Of a DNA stretch of 6,151 nucleotides, positions 1-5,565 are shown in pieces. The stretch spans positions 1-6,151 of the forward strand of contig JAUVOZ010000123.1 in the NCBI GenBank assembly GCA_030598885.1, in the 5' to 3' direction. Positions within the stretch are counted from its first letter, which is position 1, and the number at the start of each line of letters is the position of its first letter. Source of the stretch: Anaerolineae bacterium (lineage in GTDB: Bacteria > Chloroflexota > Anaerolineae > Anaerolineales > E44-bin32). A model generated the notes under the pieces. That model had not been told where the DNA came from and ran no database searches. It saw only the letters and a program-made list of their open reading frames with translations. A program made the position numbers and the translations under genes.

Positions 1-486
1 AATAGCGGTGCTTAAATCGGGTTGGATGAACACCAGTGAAGCCGGCAGACCAACCAGTATTAAGCTGCGGAGTACGATCTTGGTTTGATTGATTTCATGC
101 TTGTGACGAGCGAGATAATCCGCCAGGATCAATATCATGAGGATCTTCGCCAGCTCAGAAGGTTGGATAGTGACAATCCCGACACTGAACCAGCGAGCGG
201 CGCCAAAACCGACAAAGCCGGCAATCGGGATCATCGCCAGGAATGCCAGGATGAAGATATAGATGGGGCGGGAAAGGGCAGACCAGAGCCGGTAGTCGAT
301 AGCGGCTGTTACCAGCACTACAACCAACCCAATCATAGCGTAAATCGCTTGACGCGGAACTGTTTCAGCCAGTTCCTCATTACCAGCGATGGCTGACCGG
401 ATCATAGCTACACCAGCGATGGTCAATATGGCCACTGCCGCAAGCAACAAGATATCAAAGTGACGCCATATGCGGGTTGGTTGCAT
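1..486 (-). CDS. rodA: RodA, SEDS-family peptidoglycan glycosyltransferase (N-terminal part, runs off left edge)
   Basis: RodA is the membrane-embedded glycan-strand polymerase of the elongation machinery. It uses lipid II and works with PBP2. Only residues 1-162 lie in the window. They begin MQPTRIWRHFDILLLAAVAI, the usual short cytoplasmic tail followed by a first membrane helix. Further hydrophobic segments fall at about 46-62, 76-93, 113-124 and 140-154. The SEDS-family signatures are present: ARWF at 97-100, QPSELAK at 108-114 and QPDLSTA at 155-161. The ATG at 486 is the first possible start because an in-frame TAA lies two codons upstream (492-490). There is no Shine-Dalgarno sequence before it; the preceding bases are A-rich. 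This suggests translation depends on the small ORF ending at 490. FtsW and SpoVE belong to the same family, but the PBP2 and mreBCD neighbours point to RodA. Confidence 0.93.
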   Translation of the reverse strand, partial: MQPTRIWRHFDILLLAAVAILTIAGVAMIRSAIAGNEELAETVPRQAIYAMIGLVVVLVTAAIDYRLWSALSRPIYIFILAFLAMIPIAGFVGFGAARWFSVGIVTIQPSELAKILMILILADYLARHKHEINQTKIVLRSLILVGLPASLVFIQPDLSTAI

Positions 487-489
487 GTC

Positions 490-648
490 TTATTTTACTT
501 TTCGGCGTCTCGATCTTTGAGAGACCAGTGGGATGTCGGCGACCAGGTGGTGTTGGTTTCTATCTTTTGAGATATCCTCCCACTCACCTCCTGGTATGGT
601 GGTTAGTATCCCGTCACCGATCCCTTTGTTCGCAAAGGTTATATCCAT
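490..648 (-). CDS. Small uncharacterised ORF (52 aa) directly upstream of and in frame with rodA
   Basis: I do not recognise this protein. The frame opens after a TAG at 663-661, has one ATG at 648 and ends with TAA at 492-490, so the product is 52 residues. It starts MDITFANKGIGDGILTTIPG, has an acidic and polar middle (GEWEDISKDR at 21-30), and ends with a strongly basic tail, QRSRRRKVK (44-52). There is no signal peptide or membrane segment, so it would be cytoplasmic. A short AGGTG (657-653) precedes the ATG by four bases, and an extended -10 site lies just upstream. The stop is separated from the rodA ATG by one codon (GAC), in the same frame, which fits stop-and-restart coupling with rodA. 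It could instead be an untranslated leader that happens to be open. Coding status is inferred from spacing, start context and protein-like composition only. Confidence 0.5.
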   Translation of the reverse strand: MDITFANKGIGDGILTTIPGGEWEDISKDRNQHHLVADIPLVSQRSRRRKVK

Positions 649-665
649 CGAACACCTGATCTATG

Positions 666-674
666 ATTATAGCA
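666..674 (-). promoter_or_regulatory. Extended -10 promoter for the small ORF and rodA
   Basis: On the minus strand the bases read TGCTATAAT, a perfect -10 hexamer (671-666) with the TG of an extended -10 element. No good -35 box sits 16-18 bases upstream, which extended -10 promoters can tolerate. Initiation about seven bases downstream would fall near 659. That leaves a leader of only about 11 bases before the small ORF, or about 170 bases before rodA. The site lies in the gap between PBP2 and rodA, so it would give rodA transcription independent of the mreB promoter. Predicted from sequence only. Confidence 0.5.
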
Positions 675-747
675 TGCTCTATTACCGCGGACGATCAGGC
701 AATAAACAAGCTGGCGAATACGATGTTAGCTAGGTGGAATAGATGCA

Positions 748-770
748 CATCCAATATCTTAATATGGATG
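748..770. repeat. Short imperfect hairpin in the PBP2-rodA gap
   Basis: The arms CATCC+ATAT (748-752 and 754-757) and ATAT+GGATG (762-770) pair perfectly around a four-base loop, with one bulged base at 753. No T-run follows on either strand, so this is not a standard intrinsic terminator. It could be an RNA-processing or stabilising stem in the transcript passing from PBP2 towards rodA, or an incidental palindrome. Confidence 0.4.
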
Positions 771-793
771 GATTCCCTGGGATGGGCAAGCTG

Positions 794-857
794 AGCTTGG
801 GCACTCAAAAGGTCCCTGCAATCACGTTTATGGGCATTTGAAGCTTGTGCCCAAGCT
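794..857. repeat. Perfect 11-bp inverted repeat with 42-base loop, 3' of PBP2
   Basis: AGCTTGGGCAC at 794-804 is exactly complementary to GTGCCCAAGCT at 847-857. Inside this stem, TCAAA (805-809) pairs with TTTGA (837-841), leaving five bases bulged at 842-846, so the full structure is a 16-bp interrupted stem. Competing pairings exist: TGGGCA at 831-836 can pair with the adjacent TGCCC at 848-852, and AAGCT/AGCTT at 788-798 forms its own small palindrome. In the minus-strand transcript the structure begins about 36 bases after the PBP2 stop. There is no U-tract, so classical intrinsic termination is unlikely. A REP-like repeat, an mRNA 3' stabiliser or an attenuator-type leader are possible. 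Confidence 0.6.
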
Positions 858-893
858 AATATCCTGGTGGGTGATTATTCCAAGGTTGAGGAT

Positions 894-2990
894 TTAATCA
901 GTCCTGGCAACATCGATCGCTTTGAGGGCGAAATAAGCTTCCAACACTTGGCGTACGATTGGGCCTGATGTTACGGCTCCTTCACCACCGTTGTAGACGA
1001 ACGCGATTACCACGATTTCTGGATTCTCAAACGGTGCGTAACCAGCATACCAGGAGTGAGTAGGCCATTCGCCAGGCTTGCATAATCCCTTCTCGCGAGC
1101 TACTTCATCGCAGAATTCTCCGGTACCCGTTTTGCCAGCCGAGGAGATTGTCTCGAGATCAGCATATCCCTCAGCCGTCCCCTCTGTGGTAACAAGCCGC
1201 ATCCCTTGCTGTGCCTGCTCGATCACCCAAGGCTCGACATTTACATCTGGTGAGCCGATGGCTTGGCGGGATATTTGAATATCTTCCCGAATTTCTTCTG
1301 GTAACGTCGGGCAATCCGAACCGATAGATTCAAGCGGAGTGCGCACGCCGTCAGCGATGTCCCACAACACACAAGGCTCGAATTGCTGGACGACATTACC
1401 TTCACCATCGAGCACTTCCTGGACCAGATGCGGCCACATGACTTTCCCGCCGTTAGCCAGAGTGGCGATGGAGGTCATTACCTGAAGTGGGGTGGCAAGG
1501 ACGAAACCCTGTCCAGTTACCGAGTTGTATGTGTCACCGGTTGACCAATTCTCACCGAGAGTGATTCGTTTCCAATAGGGATTAGGGATCAAGCCATCTT
1601 CCTCGCCAGGCAAGTCGATACCTAGCGGAGCTCCATAGCCTAAGGAGGGGGCATAGACATTAACCCCTTCTATTCCAAGTCCTTCATCGATTTCGCCGGG
1701 GTATCCGCCGCCGATCTTATAGAAGAACACGTTGCACGAGTAAGCAATACCATGAACGAAGTCCACATATCCATGTCCTTCCGGATCCCAACAGATAAAA
1801 TCTTTAGCTTTACCCTGGTCCTGGGGGAAGTAGCGGTTGGCAATTGTGATTTTGCCCGGGTCGAAGATCCTTTGTTCAGGGGTGATGACGCCTTCGTTGA
1901 GGGCTCCGATGGCGGTTACCATCTTAAAGGTCGAACCAGGAGGCCATTCTCCAGCGATGGCGTGGTTGATGAGTGGGTTGCCGCGATCGTCGCCTTCCAG
2001 TTGCAGGTAGTAATCCAGGGGGATGAAACGGGCAAATCGATTATTCTCGTATGTTGGCAGGGTGACCATTGCCAAAATCTCACCGGTTTGTGGGTTCATG
2101 GCAATGACAACTCCGATGGGTGTCCTTTCCTCGCCGGCATAGCGATTAATGAACTCCATCCGATTACGTAATGCGGTTTCGGCTGCAGCCTGGAGGCGGG
2201 TATCGATTGTGAGGCGCAAGCTGTTACCCGGAAGAGGTTGAGTGACGATACCAACTTCACGTAATTGCCGACCGGCAACATCTCTCTCGACCCGTTTCTG
2301 ACCGTTCTGACCCGCTAAGATATTTTGATACCATCCTTCGATTCCTACGTAGCCGATTTTATCCCTTCCAGCTACGAAGCCCATGGCCTCGTATGCATCT
2401 TTGAATGCGGCTGGTATCGGACCAAGATAGCCGATAATTGAGGCGGTTAATTCACCGGTAATATATTCGCGGATTGGAACTGCTTCAACGCTAACACCTG
2501 GAAGGTCGATCTGCTCCTCACGCAGGATGCGGGCGACGGTCTCATCTACATCGCAGGCAATGGGCCAGGCATCATAAGGTCGGTTGGTCCATCCTTCTAG
2601 AACCAGTTGGAGGATGCCGCGACCGGGAACACAGGGAGCAGCTGGAACGCCTTCTTGGTCGATCGGAACTCCGGTTAGATCAGATAGGCGTCTATAGATC
2701 GCCTCGGTCTCGGCTGGACTATCCGGCAGCAGTGCTGGAGTGATCATGACATTGAAAGCGGGGATGTTTCGCACCAACAGAACGCCGTTTCGGTCGTATA
2801 TTACCCCCCGCGGCGCAGGTATGCTTATATTGATGAAGCGGTTCTCGTCGGCTTGTGCCTGATAATAAGCCCCTTCGATGATTTGCAGGTTAAAGAGACG
2901 ACCAGCATAGACAACCAGGATCAGGACTATTACAACGTATGTCAGTCGTAGCCGCAATGAAGGAATATTGGGACCAGCATCTTCAACCAT
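894..2990 (-). CDS. mrdA: Penicillin-binding protein 2 (class B, elongation-specific transpeptidase)
   Basis: This is the DD-transpeptidase that cross-links side-wall peptidoglycan made by RodA. It is anchored in the membrane with its catalytic domain outside. The 698 residues show a short cytoplasmic tail, one membrane helix at about 15-35 and a dimerisation/pedestal domain at about 55-250, including the family-typical PAPRGVIYDRNG (58-69). The transpeptidase domain spans about 290-690. All three active-site motifs are intact: STFK with catalytic Ser353 and Lys356, SCN (418-420) and KTGT (620-623). It is longer than the Escherichia coli protein (about 630 residues); extra length lies around 107-150 and 525-585. 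Its ATG shares one base with the mreD stop (TGATG), implying coupled translation, and GAGGT about nine bases upstream serves as the ribosome site. MreBCD neighbours and the RodA gene downstream assign it to elongation rather than division (FtsI). Confidence 0.95.
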   Translation of the reverse strand: MVEDAGPNIPSLRLRLTYVVIVLILVVYAGRLFNLQIIEGAYYQAQADENRFINISIPAPRGVIYDRNGVLLVRNIPAFNVMITPALLPDSPAETEAIYRRLSDLTGVPIDQEGVPAAPCVPGRGILQLVLEGWTNRPYDAWPIACDVDETVARILREEQIDLPGVSVEAVPIREYITGELTASIIGYLGPIPAAFKDAYEAMGFVAGRDKIGYVGIEGWYQNILAGQNGQKRVERDVAGRQLREVGIVTQPLPGNSLRLTIDTRLQAAAETALRNRMEFINRYAGEERTPIGVVIAMNPQTGEILAMVTLPTYENNRFARFIPLDYYLQLEGDDRGNPLINHAIAGEWPPGSTFKMVTAIGALNEGVITPEQRIFDPGKITIANRYFPQDQGKAKDFICWDPEGHGYVDFVHGIAYSCNVFFYKIGGGYPGEIDEGLGIEGVNVYAPSLGYGAPLGIDLPGEEDGLIPNPYWKRITLGENWSTGDTYNSVTGQGFVLATPLQVMTSIATLANGGKVMWPHLVQEVLDGEGNVVQQFEPCVLWDIADGVRTPLESIGSDCPTLPEEIREDIQISRQAIGSPDVNVEPWVIEQAQQGMRLVTTEGTAEGYADLETISSAGKTGTGEFCDEVAREKGLCKPGEWPTHSWYAGYAPFENPEIVVIAFVYNGGEGAVTSGPIVRQVLEAYFALKAIDVARTD

Positions 2991-3493
2991 CAGATTTCTA
3001 CCTCAGGAGGGAAGAGACGGTCCCGTAATCCTCCCGCCAACTGAGTAGTTGGAAGTGCCAGAACCAAGTTCAGAAATGTGCTTGGCAGAATGACACGGGT
3101 AAGAGCAAGGGAAGGGTCCAATGCCCGTCCAGTGAGAAGGACTGCACCCATTCCTAGAATGTGAAAGGTAAGCGAGGCGACCAATGTAGCACTAAGTGGC
3201 ATGAGGAGATGCGCTTCCCAAAAGCGTCCTTCGGATAAAGATACCAGAAAGGCAACTAATATCAAGGCGATGGCACTGCTTCCGAAGGGTAACCCTGAAA
3301 GCAAGTCCAGAAACAAGCCACCGATCATTCCCCAGACCATAGCTTCTTCAGTTCGGCCGGTTAGGCTCCAACCGACCACTGCCAGTAAAACTAGATCTGG
3401 CCTTCCTTCGAATAATTGCAGGTGGCTGAGTACAGTCGATTGAATTACGCTTAACAGCGCCAGTAAAGGTACGCCGATAAGGTAGGCCATCAT
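2990..3493 (-). CDS. mreD: Rod shape-determining protein MreD
   Basis: MreD is a small polytopic membrane protein that bridges MreC and the MreB filaments to the RodA-PBP2 synthase. The 167-residue product is the usual size for the family and almost entirely hydrophobic, with about five to six membrane segments (roughly 3-22, 33-45, 50-66, 68-84, 97-122 and 130-150). Two conserved features of MreD are visible: the GRPDLVLL segment near residue 30 and GLFLDLLSGLPFG near 60. A longer frame begins at TTG 3511 inside mreC. I prefer ATG 3493 (or the adjacent ATG 3490) because AAGGTGG at 3502-3496 sits at ribosome-binding distance, overlapping the mreC stop. The gene ends in a TGATG overlap with PBP2. 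The family is weakly conserved in sequence, so the assignment rests on size, hydrophobicity, these motifs and gene order. Confidence 0.9.
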   Translation of the reverse strand: MMAYLIGVPLLALLSVIQSTVLSHLQLFEGRPDLVLLAVVGWSLTGRTEEAMVWGMIGGLFLDLLSGLPFGSSAIALILVAFLVSLSEGRFWEAHLLMPLSATLVASLTFHILGMGAVLLTGRALDPSLALTRVILPSTFLNLVLALPTTQLAGGLRDRLFPPEVEI

Positions 3494-3495
3494 TA

Positions 3496-3502
3496 CCACC
3501 TT
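3496..3502 (-). promoter_or_regulatory. Ribosome-binding site that decides the mreD start
   Basis: AAGGTGG on the minus strand overlaps the mreC stop codon and lies 2 and 5 bases (from its last G) before the tandem ATGs at 3493 and 3490. It supports one of these ATGs over the upstream TTG at 3511, and implies mreC-mreD translational coupling. Confidence 0.6.
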
Positions 3503-4334
3503 AGGGAGCAATATGTTCTAGCGGTAGAGGACGAAAGTTAGTGATGATGAGTACGATATCAATGTCGTCGAAGTCAACGCTGGGTTGAATCACCGCCTGC
3601 TGGAAGAGTTCATAATCACGACGCCGAACATTTAGAATCTGACCTATAGGAATATCAGTTGGGTATTTGCCTCCCAAACCGGAGGTTAACACCAATTCTC
3701 CCTGCGTAACGGTGACAGTTTGATCGATCAGATCGACCCATAATTCGCCGTTCAACTGTGGCGATAAAAGACCGTCAGTACGCGATTGTTGCAGCTTAAC
3801 ATTGACCGACGCCTCTGGGTCCGAAATCAATTGGACCCGGGCTATTGTGGGAAAGACTTCAACAATACGTCCGACTAATCCCTGCTGGGTGACTACGGGC
3901 ATACCCCGACTAAAACCTGTATCAGATCCGCCGTTTATCCATATTGAACGTAGGAAAGGGCTAACATCCCGCCCGATCACATTGGTGGCTCTATAGCTAC
4001 TTTCAGGTTTCGCACGAGCATAATCCAAGAGAGCGGCCAAGATCTCGGCTTCTGCGGCTTGTTCTCGCAGGCTGATAATCTCTTGATGTAATCGGGTTAC
4101 TTCACTCTCGAGCTGGGTTATTTCCTCGCGCAACGAAGCGACATCCCTGGGTGAGCTTAATAATTCGCGAGTGGCTGCAACCCTTAAGGCGATCCAGGAT
4201 TGTATACCTGAGAATGGACGTAAAATAAGACCTTGCAGGGGAGCGAGATGACCACTGAGGCTTAAGACCATCAAGCCGGTCACCATCAGGATCAAAGTGA
4301 TTGCAATAATCGCCTGGGAAGTCGAGCGTCTCAT
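3501..4334 (-). CDS. mreC: Rod shape-determining protein MreC
   Basis: MreC is a single-pass membrane protein whose extracellular part binds and activates PBP2 in the elongation complex. From the ATG at 4334 the product is 277 residues: a basic start (MRRSTSQ), a membrane helix at about 8-28, a heptad-like coiled coil at about 64-105 rich in Leu/Glu (SLREEITQLESEV), then the beta-barrel domain to about 268. The barrel carries family-typical stretches GMPVVTQQGLVGRIVEV and TSGLGGKYPTDIPIGQI. The frame also stays open to a TTG at 4367, giving 288 residues. I prefer the ATG because the family usually starts with a short basic stretch right before the helix, and the TTG sits in a hairpin with no ribosome site. 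The ATG itself also lacks a strong Shine-Dalgarno sequence, so the exact start is uncertain. It lies between mreB (45-base gap) and mreD. Confidence 0.94.
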   Translation of the reverse strand: MRRSTSQAIIAITLILMVTGLMVLSLSGHLAPLQGLILRPFSGIQSWIALRVAATRELLSSPRDVASLREEITQLESEVTRLHQEIISLREQAAEAEILAALLDYARAKPESSYRATNVIGRDVSPFLRSIWINGGSDTGFSRGMPVVTQQGLVGRIVEVFPTIARVQLISDPEASVNVKLQQSRTDGLLSPQLNGELWVDLIDQTVTVTQGELVLTSGLGGKYPTDIPIGQILNVRRRDYELFQQAVIQPSVDFDDIDIVLIITNFRPLPLEHIAP

Positions 4335-4359
4335 GAGTAAATTCACGCTGGGGATGTGT

Positions 4360-4375
4360 GTGACCAAGAGGTCAC
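4360..4375. other. Small hairpin at the mreB-mreC junction
   Basis: GTGACC (4360-4365) and GGTCAC (4370-4375) form a perfect 6-bp stem around a four-base loop, starting five bases after the mreB stop on the minus strand. The alternative TTG start of mreC (4367-4365) lies partly in the loop and partly in the stem. There is no T-run, so it is not a terminator. It could tune mreB versus mreC expression or be an RNA-processing site. Confidence 0.4.
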
Positions 4376-4379
4376 GAGA

Positions 4380-5438
4380 TCAGGTCGCGCCTCGTTCAAG
4401 ACCCACTAGGAATCGCCCAAGGTTGTCTAAGTCATCCAGGATCATGCCTGCTCCTCGGGCTACACATGTCATCGGATCCTCTGCAAGCCAGACCCGCATG
4501 TGAAATTCGTCCGACAGACGTTCTGCGAACCCCTGAAGCTGCGAAGTACCCCCAGCCATGCAGACACCTTCCTCCATCAAATCAGCAATCACTTCTGGTG
4601 GGATCTCATTGATGGCGTCTTTTATAGTGTCGATGATGATCTTCACCGAGCCGGACAGGGCTTCACGTATCTCAACCGAGGAAATCTCAATCGCCTCCGG
4701 AAGCCCTCTCACCAGGTTGCGCCCTCGTACAATCATCGTCTTCTCTTCTTTGAGAGGGTAGGCAGAGCCTATAGCGATCTTGACCCGTTCAGCCATGCGT
4801 TCGCCGATGAGCAGATTATGTTTGTTACGAATATAGCTGACGATATCCTCATCCATCTCGTCGCCGGCGACACGCAGCGAGCGGGAGATGACGATGCCTC
4901 CCATAGAAAATACAGCTAGTTCGCTAGTACCGCCGCCGATATCGACAATCATCGAGCCACGTACCTCGCCGATGGGCAGCATTGCTCCCAGCGCGGCAGC
5001 GGTGGGCTCCTCGATCAGAAAGACTTGTCGAGCGCCTGCCGCCATGGTAGCGTCGTACACGGCTCGCTTTTCAACTTCCGTCGCTCCTTTTGGTATTCCC
5101 ACCACCACTCTCGGACGAGGTACGGGCACGATACTTTGTTCATGGGCTTTAGCGATGAAATATTCGAGCATTCTCTCAGTGATGTCGAACTCTGAAATAA
5201 CTCCATCTCGCAACGGTCGGATAGCAACAACGTTGGCCGGGGTTCGACCCACCATATACTTGGCTTCTGCGCCAATAGCTAATGGACGCTTGGTCTTCTT
5301 ATCGATCGCGACCCATGAAGGTTCGTTAATTACGATTCCCTTGCCGCGTACGTTAACCAGCGTGTTCGCGGTGCCTAAGTCGATGCCAATATCAAGGGAG
5401 AGAAGACCCAGTAACCAGTTCAGGGGATTGAAAGCCAA
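4380..5438 (-). CDS. mreB: Rod shape-determining protein MreB (bacterial actin)
   Basis: MreB is an actin-like ATPase that polymerises on the inner face of the membrane and directs side-wall synthesis. The 352 residues match the family's usual 330-350. Motifs in order: a hydrophobic N-terminal membrane-binding stretch (about 6-15), phosphate-1 loop DLGTANT (20-26), connecting motif with the catalytic glutamate region IEEPTAAALGA (142-152), phosphate-2 DIGGGTSE (166-173) and the adenosine motif AGGTSQLQG (295-303). The start is TTG at 5438, with GGAGG ten bases upstream. No in-frame ATG precedes the phosphate-1 loop, so TTG is well supported. It is the first gene of the mreBCD-PBP2 run and has its own extended -10 promoter. 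FtsA, ParM and DnaK share the fold, but the motifs and neighbours fit MreB closely. Confidence 0.97.
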   Translation of the reverse strand: MAFNPLNWLLGLLSLDIGIDLGTANTLVNVRGKGIVINEPSWVAIDKKTKRPLAIGAEAKYMVGRTPANVVAIRPLRDGVISEFDITERMLEYFIAKAHEQSIVPVPRPRVVVGIPKGATEVEKRAVYDATMAAGARQVFLIEEPTAAALGAMLPIGEVRGSMIVDIGGGTSELAVFSMGGIVISRSLRVAGDEMDEDIVSYIRNKHNLLIGERMAERVKIAIGSAYPLKEEKTMIVRGRNLVRGLPEAIEISSVEIREALSGSVKIIIDTIKDAINEIPPEVIADLMEEGVCMAGGTSQLQGFAERLSDEFHMRVWLAEDPMTCVARGAGMILDDLDNLGRFLVGLERGAT

Positions 5439-5448
5439 GGTTCGGAAT

Positions 5449-5453
5449 CCTCC
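5449..5453 (-). promoter_or_regulatory. Shine-Dalgarno site for the TTG start of mreB
   Basis: GGAGG on the minus strand lies ten bases before the TTG at 5438, slightly longer than ideal spacing. With no upstream in-frame ATG, it is the main support for a TTG start. Confidence 0.65.
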
Positions 5454-5469
5454 GATGGGGCAATCCGGG

Positions 5470-5478
5470 ATTATACCA
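5470..5478 (-). promoter_or_regulatory. Extended -10 promoter of the mreB operon
   Basis: The minus strand reads TGGTATAAT, a perfect -10 hexamer (5475-5470) with an extended TG. No strong -35 is evident. Initiation near 5463 would give a leader of about 25 bases containing the GGAGG ribosome site, a normal layout for mreB. It is back to back with the tilS promoter within 127 bases of intergenic DNA. Confidence 0.6.
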
Positions 5479-5547
5479 TATGGGAGTTATGACCACATTA
5501 GCCACAAGATAATTATGTCAAATCGAAGCCTGAGACCCTCTCGTCGA

Positions 5548-5556
5548 TGCTATAAT
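5548..5556 (+). promoter_or_regulatory. Extended -10 promoter of tilS
   Basis: The plus strand reads TGCTATAAT, with a perfect -10 at 5551-5556. A weak CTGAGA at 5530-5535 gives only a 15-base spacer, so the extended TG probably carries recognition. Initiation about seven bases later (near 5563) leaves zero to four bases before the tilS ATG, predicting a leaderless or nearly leaderless mRNA. Confidence 0.6.
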
Positions 5557-5565
5557 CTATGCAAA

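Larger units (their letters stand above)
649..893. other. Non-coding gap between PBP2 and the small ORF/rodA
   Basis: These 245 bases contain no convincing coding frame on either strand. The minus-strand frames with ATG or GTG starts close within about ten codons. The contents are the two inverted repeats at 748-770 and 794-857 and the extended -10 site at 666-674. Without the small ORF the non-coding gap would be 407 bases, very wide compared with the 0-50-base junctions elsewhere in this cluster. Confidence 0.6.

Noticed and set aside
85..396. Plus-strand open frame of 103 codons
   Set aside because: It is antisense to rodA, whose translation shows clear SEDS-family motifs; the plus-strand product resembles no protein family.
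583..592. Near-perfect Shine-Dalgarno string (AGGAGGTGAG, minus strand) upstream of rodA
   Set aside because: Starts just after it close within about eight codons or lead to a frame of about 28 codons with no merit. The string is explained by the Pro-Gly-Gly-Glu codons of the small ORF and is too far from the rodA ATG.
477..733. Two overlapping plus-strand open frames (477-659 and 533-733)
   Set aside because: They lie opposite the minus-strand small ORF and promoter site, have low-complexity unlikely protein sequences, and lack ribosome sites.
794..857. Intrinsic terminator for the PBP2 transcript
   Set aside because: The stem is long and GC-containing, but the loop is large and no T-run follows on either strand.
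1752..2171. Plus-strand open frame of 139 codons inside the PBP2 region
   Set aside because: It is antisense to the transpeptidase domain, whose motifs are all intact on the minus strand.
4500..4919. Plus-strand open frame of 139 codons inside mreB
   Set aside because: It is antisense to the conserved MreB C-terminal half; no ribosome site or recognisable family features.
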